Positions 47,739 to 58,745 of a stretch of DNA of 64,000 nt are shown here, piece after piece (position 1 is the first letter of the stretch; each line of letters begins with the position of its first letter). The notes beneath the pieces were generated by a model. It saw only the letters and a program-made list of their open reading frames with translations. It was not told the DNA's origin and made no database searches. A program made the position numbers and the translations under genes. Origin of the DNA: Lathyrus oleraceus (taxonomy: Eukaryota > Streptophyta > Magnoliopsida > Fabales > Fabaceae); assembly GCF_024323335.1 (NCBI RefSeq), contig NC_066585.1, forward strand, positions 339,885,346 through 339,949,345. Direction: 5' to 3'.

Positions 47739-49012
47739 ATGGCATCCAGGTCAAGTGCTGCAAAAAAGAGAAAGGTCGGGAGCACTTCCCGCATTGTGTC
47801 AATTCAATTTGACACCGATAAATTCGTTGGGGCGAAGCAAGCCGCATGTTATGTGGCGTTGGAGAAAAGGAAAATCTTACCTGAGAAGAGGTTTTTGATC
47901 AACGCACAAGGCGATTATCGGACATTTGCAGGGTTGATAAATAGCAAGAAATGGGACAAGTTGATCTCTCCACCCGAAAGCTATGATATTGATATAGTGC
48001 GCGAGTTCTATGCGAACACGCTGCCAAATGACGACAAGCCTTTCACTTGGACTACAAGAGTGTCAGGACGTCAGGACGTCAGGTCGCTTTTGATAGGGAT
48101 GCTATTAACCGAGTGCTTGGTGAACCGCTCCATCTGGGAGTTAATGAGAGGGATGCATACCATAGAAATCTGAGGCTCCACAGGAACACTAATACTATTT
48201 ATGTGGCCCTGTTGTTTGAGGGAAAGTCGGTTGAGGTGAACCCATCTGGGGTTCCTGGGAGGTACCATCGGGAGGATATAATTCCCTTGGCTCAGCTGAT
48301 ATTGATGCTGGTTCTGACTAACATTAAGCCCAAGTCACACGCGTCGACCGTGCCGATCCCAGTGGCACACTTGGTCCACCGTATTCTAACTAATGTACAG
48401 ATCGATGTGGCGCGAGTCATTGCGATTGAGATAAAGTCCATGGTTGAGAGTGGGGTGAAGTCGGGGGCGCGAGTTAACTGCCCCTTTGCTTTTCCTTGTC
48501 TCATCATGGCTTTGTACCTACAGTCGAGGGTGAAGCTACCCTCCCGCAGTCAGGTAAGGATTCCGTCCACAATCGACGATTGATATGTGGACAAGTACTG
48601 TAAGCCGAAGAACTTCCGAGGTAGTACAGCTGCTGATGATACCGGGGATGCTGATGGTCCTGATGCTTTTTCTCAGGGGTTTGATCCTTTCCAGCAAGCT
48701 GTTTGCAATTACAATTGGGATTGGATGGCGGCGACTCAGCGCGCCATGATTGATATACACGACTCTATGCACGTATTATAGTTGCAGGTACGTGACCCTT
48801 CTGGAGAGCATCCTATGATGACGCGTGAGCAGTTCCTGCAACATGCTAGTTGGCCTGAGGACAGACCTGTTTTCGGAGAGGGGGCGGGTGCTGGTGCTTT
48901 TGGTGCTGATGGTTCTGTTGGCGCTGATGATGCTGCTGCTGCTGCTGATGATGATGATGGTTCCGGTTCTGAGGCCGGTAGTGAAGAGGGTTCTGAGTCC
49001 TATGAGGACTAA
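47739..49012 (+). pseudogene. Athila-C envelope-like / 'putative plant transposon protein' ORF
   Basis: It starts MASRSSAAKKRKVG, with a short basic Lys/Arg cluster that could act in nuclear localisation. The domain follows: LINSKKWDKL, IVREFYANTL, FDRDAINRVLG, then the helical half with LVLTNIKPKSHAS and FAFPCLIMALYL. It ends in a Gly/Ala/Asp-rich acidic tail (SEEGSESYED). The lesions are an 8-bp tandem duplication (48065-48072 repeated at 48073-48080) that shifts the frame, an in-frame TGA near 48583 and a TAG near 48780. Athila-B carries the same family. No signal peptide or membrane segment is evident, so the envelope label is by convention only. Confidence 0.8.
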
Positions 49013-49892
49013 GTTTTTTTATGTTATGTTTTATTTTCTTGTATTTTCAGATATTTGGTATTTTGGTTATGTACTTTTTGGGGTGTTTTGTCCCCCACGC
49101 ACATTTTAACATTTTGAAGTGATGGTTGTTGTTTATGTTTTAAATTATTATGTTTGGTTTGAATTTCTTTTGTTTAATAAATTTTTGGTTGTTGAGGGTC
49201 AAACCTTCTAGATTGGTTGCTCCTTAAAGAAGTATCCAATGAAGGTGCATCCGAGCTTGGATGGCGATGATAAAATTAAACAACCGAATAATGCTAAGGT
49301 ACATGGTTACCTCCGGTTAGAATTTTAGAATGCATTAAGAACTTTACTCTTTTCGTAATTGGATATTGTTCTTTTTGCAACATAATTGAATGAATGATTC
49401 ACCTAGGGCTTAAAACCACAAATTGTTAGAAAACCTCCATTGTACACTAAAATGTTGGATTCTAATAAACTGTGTTGATTCATTTGATTCATGCTTTGTC
49501 TTTTATTATTGTGAATCTGTGGAAGCAATTAGAAATGATCAAGGCGCTTGTTTTCTTTCGAGCACAACTAGTTCCAAATACAACTTACCCGTGAGCAGAG
49601 AGTATTCGTGAACCCCTTTGAGCTTAAACAGTTGAGTCTCAACTTGAAATAAGGCGAGACGTCAAAATCTTTTTTCTTGAAACCCTGAAATTTTTGATAA
49701 TTGTTCTTTTGCCGTAAAAAGTCAAGAGCATTCACTTGGGGTGAGTAAAAGATAAGTTGGGGAGAACGAAAATGAGAATCGGTAGGTGCCACAACTCTTG
49801 AATAACCGAGCAAGCATTGAAAAAAGAAATTAGAAAAGAGAAACATATGTTTTATGAATACGATGTGAAAAAAAATGAAAATGAATGCTTGC
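49013..49892 (+). other. Athila-C 3' untranslated region
   Basis: No gene is seen. The tract GATAAGTTGGGGAGAAC at 49751-49767 matches the Athila-B polypurine tract, but no LTR start (TGTTATTGTG) follows before the Ogre at 49893. Confidence 0.7.
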
Positions 49893-50199
49893 TGTCGCAA
49901 CGCGAAAAACAACCGGCGGGAAAAAGAAACAAACAGAGCCGCCACCGTGCGTTATTTATCCCAAAGGAGGGAAAGGAAACGCTCGAAGTAAACCTGGAAA
50001 GGGAATGGTCTTACGACCAGAGATTGCAAGGATCGGGAGTCGGTTACGCAAGGGGAAGGTATTAGCACCCCTCACGTCCGTCGTACTCGACGGGATCCAC
50101 GCTCAAAAGAATAGAATAAGGTTGCTAAATAAACTGCTCAAAGAATGCATGCACACATGGAATAAAACACAGGTGAAAGACGGAGGAAGGTAACTCGGC

Positions 50200-50736
50200 A
50201 GGATGTCGCATCCTGGTCCTACGTAGTTTGTCAGAAACAAACATCAGAGTCAACGTAGTTCGGGGAAATGGGAAACAGGCTCGCTAGGATATCACATCCT
50301 ATGCCTACGTATCTCATCTGGAATGAGAATCAGAGCTACCGTAGTTCGGCTAACGCACGCCGAAACAAAACACACACCAAAGACGCTGAGACGTCAGAGC
50401 AAACACACAAATGGAAACAGACTGCCAATGGCTGGTCTTACGTCTGACTCCGATTAAAAGAAACACAAACAGGAAACCGAATGCCAATGGTTGGACTTAC
50501 ATCAGACTCCAAACACACAACAAATAGGAAATGGAATGCCAATCGCTGGTCTTACATCCAACTCCTAACACACACAAAAAGGTTATCAAACAGACAAACT
50601 AATAGGGAGTCTGGAACTCGAGCCTAATAGCTGTCAAGCAAACACACACAAAAAAAGAAAAGGTTTCCCTGAGAGATCTCGCACGATCTCCTGCCTACGT
50701 ACCTCATCTGGTATGAGGATCAGGGCGACGTAGTTC
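50200..50736 (-). repeat. Repeated hairpin modules in the Ogre LTR
   Basis: Three modules at 50200-50262, 50285-50347 and 50673-50736. Each has an upstream stem (AGGATG/CATCCT, TAGGAT/ATCCTA, GAGATC/GATCTC) and a downstream stem with a 5-base loop (GTTTGT/ACAAAC, CTCAT/ATGAG, CTCAT/ATGAG) framed by CTACGT ... ACGTAG or CGTAG. Between modules 2 and 3 is a second set of three ~57-bp repeats (50423-50570) around TGCCAATGGCTGGTCTTAC. Confidence 0.85.
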
Positions 50737-52586
50737 CCCTTAACAGGGGAGAAACTTTCTTCTAACCAGAGACCGGGAAATAACAAACTAATAGGGAGAC
50801 TGACTCGAGCCTAAAAGTTGTCATGCAATCCACAATAATCCTAGGTTGAGGTATCTGAACAGAACCTAACTCGCACAAGCAGCAAGTCAAGCAAACAACA
50901 AATAAACAACAAGTAAACATCGTAGGTGAACTGGTATCACACACTATATGCAAACAAGCGGCTCATACAAGGTTGGGCTTTAGTCAAGGGGTCATATCAA
51001 CCTCGACAAACAAGCCAACTGGAAGGGGTATCTGACAAAGTTCTTAACCACTGACATTGACCGTCAGGGTGAGAAGATGAAAAGGTAATATGGGTTGGAC
51101 CTCATAGCTCTTATCCCTGGCCTGGGAGAGCTTCAATCAATGAAAGTGTGGGAGTCCAGAATGTGGGACTCTACTCCACTTGACCGACTATATATACAAG
51201 ATTTTGGGGGTTTATTTAAAATGCATCAGCACGTAGTGCGAGCAAGATGAAAGACTCAACTGAATAGCAGGGGATGGATTGCACATCCCTTTTATCTGCC
51301 AATGCCTCTTCACTTAGGAGGTCTTTGAATTACATGGCACAAAGATAAACAAGCACAAACATTGCCTCTTAAGGAGGGCTTCAGACAAGTGCCTGCCAAC
51401 ATAACATGACAGGTCTTCCAGACTACATGGAGAATAGGAAGTTACCTAAGTGGTATGCCAACCACAAGCAAAGCAACTCAAACAATTAGTTAAAGCGGCT
51501 AAAGTACCTGTAAGAAGAGCTAAACAATCAGTACTATGGTCAGACAAAACAATCAGAAAGTCCAACAGTGAGACAACCAATCATCAGACAACATCAATAC
51601 AAGGCATGAGATGCAAGTAAACTAAATTAGTTCATCATCCACAAGACCTACAAAACAGCAAGGTTAGTCAACCAAAATAACTTGTATCTCAAGTGATGAG
51701 ATCATATCAACCAATGTGGCTAATTGCTTGAAACCTGAAACACAAAGTCCAAAGGATGAGAACAAACCACTAGCTCAAAGGCTAGGGTCAAAGGTGGGGC
51801 AAAAAGTCAAAATAGAACTTGATATTCAACATGAAGCAACTACATTCACTCAAGAACATGTCCTAAAAAGGACCAAATCAAAATCATTAAGCAAAGTCAT
51901 GTAGTGAGCAAGAGAAGGCAAAGACAATCTCAAAGCATTCAAATGATCATCAAGAATCAAAATTCAATATCAAAACAGAAATGAATCAAATAATTCTGGA
52001 AATTTTCATGTGCATACAACATGTCTAATACAATCATCATGCCAAAAATCATAAACAGAGGAGCTCATTTGACATGGATATGAAAATGCACAAGCTAGAC
52101 ATCCAATCGCGTGACATAAATTATTACACCTAAAGTACATGTGTCCCAAACAGTGAAGACAATAGCAAAAAATGCCAAATAAAATCACACAAATCCATCA
52201 ACATGTTAAGAATCATCATGCAAAATTTCATGGCAATTGGAGCATTATTGAGCATTTCATGATAGAAAGAATGAGGCAATGTTACAAATGCACACATGTT
52301 CACATAATCAACCACAATTCAAATTCCAGAAATGATAAAATCCTAAAATCAACACAAAAAAATTCTAGACATTCCAAGGATCATGTAGCAAGAAAACTGG
52401 AATTAATTGAATCATTTTTCAATTTGATATGCATTTTTGAAGTTGGCAAAAATATTTGAAGTAAAATGAACAAGACATACATTGAAATGGAGGGAAAAGC
52501 AAAAGAATGAATTAATTTGAAAAAGTGGCGTAGGCAGGAATCGAAGGGAGTACACGCGCTGAACCAGACAAACCCTAGCATGTGGT

Positions 52587-52631
52587 ACGCGTATGGTACG
52601 CGTAAGGTACTCGTACGCGTAAGGTACGCGT
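52587..52631. repeat. Four ACGCGT motifs in a short degenerate tandem repeat
   Basis: ACGCGT at 52587, 52598, 52615 and 52626 lies within repeats of GGTACGCGTAAGGT type. Three of the four sit in TACGCGTA, a perfect 8-bp palindrome, and the fourth is flanked the same way. Confidence 0.9.
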
Positions 52632-53309
52632 ATGGTACGTGGTGGTTTCCACCGTCTTCTTCGCGAAGACGGCGGAGCTACAATGTACGTGCTTCAAAAA
52701 TTTTTCCAGAAACAGGCAAATTATACATCATCAGAAAGCTCATGCTACGTACATTACAGATCAATCAATAACTAAACCTAATTCATCACCAATCATGAGA
52801 ATCAATCAAAAACATTTATGAACATCGAACTTCAATTCAACATATCTCAGCCATTTCTCAACCAAATTCCATGAAATTTATATCAGATTGATCAGCAAGA
52901 GAAGAACTACAGGATCATGCGCATAAAATCAACAATTAAGAGGATCGAAAAACCTACCTCTTGAAGAGCAGTTGCTGAAATCTATGGATTCAAGGCCTTG
53001 CAAGCTGCAAATCTACTCTTGAGATGATGTCTTGAAGCTTTATGCAATAATTGAGGCTTGAAGAGGCTTGAATCTTGCTCAAATCTGAACTTCCATGCTT
53101 GTGTTCTTGAACTTGCACCACACAAATCTTGTCCAAATTTGACGATCCAACGCTTGATCTACACTAAATCAGTACCAGAGAACAAGAATATGGAAGAAAA
53201 TCAAAGGCTTATGTGGAAGAAATTTGAATTATGAATGAGAGAAATTTTGGAGGGAAGAAGAATTTAGATCTTGAAATGGTGAATCCCCCCAAAATTCTGT
53301 TATAATTTA

Positions 53310-53318
53310 CTATTTATA
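53310..53318 (-). promoter_or_regulatory. TATA box of Ogre LTR
   Basis: TATAAATAG on the minus strand in GGCATATAAATAGTAAAT, about 1.26 kb into the LTR. Its sequence and position correspond to the Tat-A and Tat-B boxes. Confidence 0.65.
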
Positions 53319-54575
53319 TGCCATGTTAATTACTCTGAAATCAAAATTAGGCTTGTGTTAATCATGATTAATGAAAATTGAAATGCCTTGCCAAAAATGA
53401 ATAATGGACTTGTATGGGCATGCACCACGTGAATAGTAGCATGCAAATGCTCACATTCACTTAAAACCATCTCATAAACATAATGCAAGTGGAATTTTAC
53501 TCATGTGATGCACCAAATTTGAATTTCTCAATTTCCCTCCAAAATGCACTTGAATTAGCACATGATCATAGGATGAAATTTCATGCAATGCCATGAATGA
53601 TTTGGAAAATATATGTCATGAGGAGCAAAGTTCAAAAAGAGGCACTCAATTTGGAGCTTTGGTTCAAAAGTTATGGCCTTTTGAAGTTTCAAGCACACTT
53701 GGCAATGATTTGATCATATCTCCTCAACCATTCATCATAAATTCATGATCTTTGACTTTTTGGAAATGGGAGAGAGAGATCTTCAAATTTCATGTTTGAC
53801 AAAATTTCATTTGAAGCTTCTTTGATGATGTAATATCAAGTTGAATTTGAACCAAAATATTTCCATTTTTGGAAACTTTCAATTACAGGTCACTTTCCAT
53901 TTCTGGAAACTTTTGCCATGACCTCAAGTTCTTCAAGATATATATTTGTAATGACAAATGAACCTCTTTTGAACATGAATGAGATATCGAAACTCATTTC
54001 TCCCCCTCCTAGTCCTCAGTTGACTTTCTGTTGACTTTTATGGTTGACAGATGACTTAGAAGTGCTCTGATCAGCTTGAGCCTCAACCACTTGAGGAATT
54101 GGCTCCAAAATGAAACCCTAGCTTACACAAGCTCAAAATAATGATCATATGATCCCCATCTCAATAGAATTCCTCATGTCTTTGAGAAACCCTAACTGAA
54201 AGAATGCAATTGATCAGGGTTGACCAGAGGTCAAAATCCTAATCCCAAGGAACCTGAGCATGAATTCTGAAACCTTTGATAAGGACATAACCATGATGAT
54301 GATGATGTACCCTTGCAATCAAGATAGTGCTCAACCTCCTTGAAGAACCAAGAAAACCCTAATTGAAACACAAACCCTCAGATGGTTGGAGATCAAATTC
54401 AATAAGACCCTCAGGCTTGAACCACACAACTTCTCCATCTCTGACAAGACCTTAGAGGATGACATGTCTTATTTTCACATGATATGCGACATGCAAATGC
54501 CTAATGTCCTAAAACATGAAATGCAATATGCTAAACTAGTCCCAAGAAGAGGAGGGCAAATTTTGAGGTGTTACA

Positions 54576-54590
54576 GCTGCCCCTATTCAA
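54576..54590 (-). other. Ogre polypurine tract
   Basis: Minus strand TTGAATAGGGGCAGC directly upstream of the LTR start TGTAACACC. Confidence 0.85.
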
Positions 54591-54819
54591 TCCACTGTGA
54601 ACCTGTCGATATGAACAACCTCGGCTTTCAGATGATCAGGGTGAAGAGTGATTGAATACCAAGAACAGACGAACAATTTGCGCTCCGCTGGGGATTATTA
54701 TATTTTTTCTTTTCTTGAACCCCAAAACTTCTTGATTGATTTTTTTTTTCTCTCTTTTTTTTTTTACCTTTTTTTTCACTTTTCTTGAACCCCGGAACAT
54801 CTTTGATTATCATTTCCAT

Positions 54820-56045
54820 CTCCGCCCGACAGAAATCTCCTCCAGTATTGCACTACTAGGGAATACCGTTGACCCAACGTCATGATGCTAAGCTCCTCAG
54901 AGTAAAACCTTCCAACTTCCATCTCGCACGACAGAAATCTCCTCTAGTATCGCACTACTGGGGAATACCGTTGACCCAACGTCACGATGCTAAACTCCTC
55001 AGAGTAACATCTTCCAACTTCCATCTCGCACAACAGAAATCTCCTCCAGTATCGCACTACTGGGGAATACCGTTGACCCAACGTCACGATGCTAAACTCC
55101 TCAGAGTAACATCTTCCAACTTCCATCTTGCACGACAGAAATCTCCTCCAGTATCGCACTACTGGGGAATACCGTTGACCCAACGTCACGATGCTAAGCT
55201 CCTCAGAGTAACACCTTACAACTTCCATCTCGCACGAGAGAAATCTCCTCCAGTATCGCACTACTGGGGAATACCGTTGACCCAATGTCACGGTGCTAAG
55301 CTCCTCAGAGTAACACCTTCCAACTTCCATCTCGCACGACAAAAATCTCCTCCAGTATCGCACTACTGGGGAATACTGTTGACCCAACGTCATGATGCTA
55401 AACTCCTCAGAGTAACACCTTCCAACTTCCATCTCGCACGACAGAAATCTCCTCCAGTATCACACTACTGGGGAATACCGTTGACCCAACGTCACGATGC
55501 TAAGCTTCTCAGAGTAACACCTTCCAACTTCCATCTCGCACGACAGAAATCTCCTCCAGTATTGCACTACTGGGAAATACCGTTGACCCAACGTCACGAT
55601 GCTAAGCTCCTCAGAGTAACACCTTCCAACTTCCATATCGCACGACAGAAATCTCCTCCAGTATCGCACTACTGGGGAATACCGTTGACCCAACGTCACG
55701 ATGCTAAGCTCCTCAGAGTAACACCTTCCAACTTCCATCTCGTACGACAGAAATCTCCTCCAGTATCGCACTACTGGGGAATATCGTTGACCCAACGTCA
55801 CGATGCTAAGCTCCTCAGAGTAACACCTTCCAACTTCCATCTCGCACGACAGAAATCTTCTCCAGTATCGCACTACTGGGGAATACCGTTGACCCAATGT
55901 CACGATGCTAAGCTCCTCAGAGTAACACCTTCCAACTTCCATCTCGCACGACAAAAATCTCCTCCAGTATCGCACTACTGGGGAATACCGTTGACCCAAC
56001 GTCACGATGCTAAACTCCTCAGAGTAACATCTTCCAATTTCCAAC
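54820..56045. repeat. 102-bp tandem repeat array, 12 copies, in the Ogre 3' UTR
   Basis: The anchor CCGTTGACCCAACGTC recurs at 54866, 54968, 55070, 55172, 55274, 55376, 55478, 55580, 55682, 55784, 55886 and 55988, exactly 102 bp apart each time. Copies differ by only a few bases and have no indels. As 102 is a multiple of three, long frames stay open on both strands (405 codons plus, 162 and 197 codons minus). They are by-products of the repeat, not genes. Confidence 0.98.
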
Positions 56046-56219
56046 GAAACCAATTCTCAAACGGTAACCACGGCTTGAGTAATTGATGCTTGCAATGCGT
56101 ATGCATGAGTTTTTTTTAGCATAATGCTCCATAACCATGGAAATGCTACGCGATGAATTATGCAATATGCTATACTTATCTAAATGATGAATGCATAAAA
56201 AGTATCCCCTCAAGGGACT

Positions 56220-56560
56220 CTTCTGGGGAGCTTGAGGCACTATGCTGAAGAACTCGCTAACGCTCCAATCTCCACCCTGCTGGGGAATAGCATTGCTGCT
56301 GGGGAAAGGACCACCCTCACCAGGGATGACCTCCGCTGAACCCGATCCGCTTGGGGACTTCGCTGGGGATGAAAACACCAACACACTCTGCGGGGAAAAC
56401 AACAATCTTCGACTTGCTAGGGATGCAACAATCTCGACACTGCTTGGGGAAACATCCACCTTCAGGCCTGGCTGCCGAGGAAACACCGATCTTGAACCCA
56501 TTGGGGAGATAACAATCCCGACCCTGCTAGGGGAAATAAGGAATATCCGGCACAGAACAC
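56220..56560. repeat. Irregular GCTGGGGA-rich repeats in the Ogre 3' UTR
   Basis: TGGGGA or CGGGGA occurs about nine times at irregular 25-45 bp spacing, often followed by AACA and preceded by GACTTGCT or CCTGCT. It looks like an old, eroded version of a short tandem repeat. Confidence 0.65.
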
Positions 56561-57259
56561 CCGTCGACTCGTCGAACCATGGTATTCACCATCTAACTCC
56601 AGTGTCAGCTTTCCATTTTTGAGAGCTCCCAGACTCGTCTGGACTTTTCTGATTCATCACCTTGTATCCTTGACTTCTCTGTACTCTACGGCGATCGAAC
56701 TTCTTAGATTTGTACACACTTTCCAGTCCTCAGACTTTGAAGAGTCTTCTTGATTAATACTCCAAAATCTTCGCACGTTTCTCGCTGTCTTTTCACCATT
56801 CTTCCGTCCCTTGTCCCTGACTGGACTCCACGGGGATCCTTTGTCAAAAAGGCTTCACATCCCAACCCGCAAGTGAGTGAAAACATCTAACAACACCTGC
56901 AAAAGAGATCGTTAGATAAAAACGTGCCCCAGGAGCGCCAAAATTTCAACACTTGGGTCACTCCACCTTCCTAATAAGATTTCAAGTTTTCAATCTTATA
57001 AACATGCATTGGAAGGGACCTGTATGTCTCAAAATGCAAATATTCTTTATCAAAATAAACGGATGTTTTTGCAATCAAAGCGGTAATGAAAACAAAAACA
57101 AAAATATTTGACTGAATATGCATTTTATTAATTGAAAAAGATGTGGCTCAAAACCGAGCAATACACAGGAAGCAATTCCTGAAAAGAGGTAATTGCACAC
57201 AAAAGGAAAATCTATCCTAATGGCAATGTGAAACCGCGATCTCATCGAGTTCCAACTCG

Positions 57260-57600
57260 GTTACACCCCATATGTCCTCAAGACTCTCCGTGCTTTCTGC
57301 CTTCTGAACAAGACGCTTCCGACTGATCCTTGCCGGAGATTATCCAGGTGTCTTAACCAAAGATACAAACGATCATGCTGAACGCAGTTGTTCGTTTCAA
57401 TCCCTCTTTTTCCTGGACCGCCCTTTCGGGTTTTCAGTCCACCGGGATACCCTTTTTTGCCCAAGCCGCCCTTGCGGGGTTTTTGACTTGCCGGGTGTAC
57501 AGTTTTTCTTTTTATATCCCTAATTTTTGCCCAAACCTTTTTCATTTTTTCGGTTCGCCGGGATGCCCATTTTTGCCTGGACTATTTTATTCTTTTCGTC
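57260..57600 (-). repeat. Imperfect G-rich repeats downstream of Ogre integrase
   Basis: On the minus strand the phrase GGGC-AAAAA-GGG...CCCGG-G...AAAACCC recurs at about 45-60 bp spacing (for example AAAACCCCGCAAGGGCGG and AAAACCCGAAAGGGCGG). No gene is supported. The 57261-57545 open frame reflects this composition. Confidence 0.6.
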
Positions 57601-57609
57601 CAGTGGGTC

Positions 57610-58090
57610 TGTTATACGAAGTATTTTTAAACTGCGCCCGCATTCACAGGGGATGGAAAATCCTCGCCATCCATGGTCGTCAACAACAAGGCTCTGTCAG
57701 AGAAAACCTTCTTGACCACGAATGGGCATTCATAATTGGGTGTCCACTTGCCCCTAAGATCGTTCTGAGGAGGAAGGATCCTTTTCAACACCATATCTCC
57801 TACATGGTACACACGAGGTCGCACCTTTCGGTCAAAAGTACGCTTCACTCGCTGTTGGCACAACTGCCCCTGACAACTGGTTGCCAGCCTCTTTTCCTCT
57901 CTTAGGCTCAACTCTTCATACCGAGTCCTTATCCATTCAACCTTTTCCAATTTTACATCCTCTCACTGACGGAATCTGGACCTCGACCGGTAATACGGTT
58001 TCCATCCTATACGAGTGGGAAAGGTGTTGCCCCAGTAGACATACGGACCGAGGTTCGATACCCAGGATACAAGCTTCGTGTTCAGCCACG
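57610..58090 (-). pseudogene. Ogre integrase C-terminal fragment
   Basis: Integrase inserts element DNA into the chromosome. Only the C-terminal part is present: ETVLPVEVQIPS (about 58000), EWIRTRYEELSLREEKRL, the basic stretch RVKRTFDRKVRPR and the GDMVLKRILPP ... GKWTPNYECPFVV chromatin/DNA-binding fold, ending near 57620. The zinc region and the DDE catalytic core are missing. The fragment joins the RNase H-like domain directly near 58075 and has a frame change near 57955. Confidence 0.82.
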
Positions 58091-58745
58091 CTGTTGGTGC
58101 ATTCAAATGTTAGCCGGGCAGCAAAAGGAACGTGGGATCCCTTCGGCGTAACCAAAGTAACACCAACTCTGTTTCCATTCACGTTAACGACCCCATTAAA
58201 CATCGAAATCCGTTCGGATTCAGGGTCAGGCCCCTCCTCCAGGATTGGTTCCTCACAATTTTTCGATTTGAGAACCATGATGTCCTCATCAGGGAACTCA
58301 AACTTCATCGGTTGATAATCCTTAATGGGTTGCTGGGCGAATTACTCAGACAGTACATTCCCTTTGATTGCTTTCTGGGAGGTATACTGAATCTCATATT
58401 TAGTCAGAATCACTTGCCATCTCCCAACCCATCCGGTCGATGCTGGCTTCTCAATACTTGATCGGATCCATCTTGGAAATCCACAAAGTGGTATGAACCA
58501 GCATATACTGTCTTAGTCGGCGAGCAGCCTATGCCAAAGTACAACAAGTTTTCTCGAGCAGTGAATATTTTGTTTCACAGTCGGTAAACTTTTTGCTAAG
58601 GTAAATTGCATGCTCTTTTCGACCAGACTCGTCATGCTGCCCCAGTACGCACCCCATAGACCCCTCGAGGGCTGTCAAGTACAGAATTAATGGTCGTCCC
58701 TCCACGGGAGGCAATAGAACCGGAAGCTCCTGCAAATATTCTTTT
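58090..58745 (-). pseudogene. Ogre RNase H and second RNase H-like domain
   Basis: From 58735: VLLPPVEGRPLILYLTALEGSMGCVLGQ and the core KKFTDCETKYSLLEKTCCTLA (RNase H), with stops near 58529 and 58345. From 58308 comes the second, archaeal-type RNase H-like domain typical of the Tat lineage (MFNGVVNVNGNRVGVTLVTP, then FECTNSVAEHEACILG, with conserved acidic residues). It is then cut by the deletion that removed the integrase core. Confidence 0.8.

Larger units (their letters stand above)
39934..49892 (+). mobile_element. Athila-C: nearly complete Athila-type Ty3/gypsy element (right end beyond Ogre)
   Basis: The order is 5' LTR (39934-41252), tRNA-Asp primer site, gag-pol (41379-46879), conserved hairpin, spacer, envelope-like ORF (47739-49012) and 3' untranslated region to 49892, where an Ogre has inserted. 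The 3' LTR should lie right of the Ogre, outside the window. It is inserted in Athila-B in opposite orientation. Gag-pol has one visible frameshift; the envelope-like ORF has a frameshift and two stops. Confidence 0.9.
49893..54575 (-). repeat. Ogre 3' LTR (4683 bp)
   Basis: On the minus strand it starts TGTAACACC (54575) directly after the purine tract and ends GCGTTGCGACA (49893). The last 200 bp hold the block shared with the other Tat LTRs here, including GGTGCTAATACC and GGTGGCGGCTC. No gene is present; short ORFs inside lack domains. Its length fits Ogre LTRs of pea and vetches. Confidence 0.88.

Noticed and set aside
54869..56086. A 405-codon plus-strand ORF of 34-residue repeats, and matching long minus-strand ORFs
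   Set aside because: It is the translation of the 102-bp tandem array; frames are open on both strands because the period is a multiple of three, and the array lies in the Ogre 3' UTR.
57375..58461. Overlapping plus-strand ORFs of 107-176 codons
   Set aside because: They are antisense to Ogre integrase, RNase H and 3' UTR sequence and show no domain of their own.
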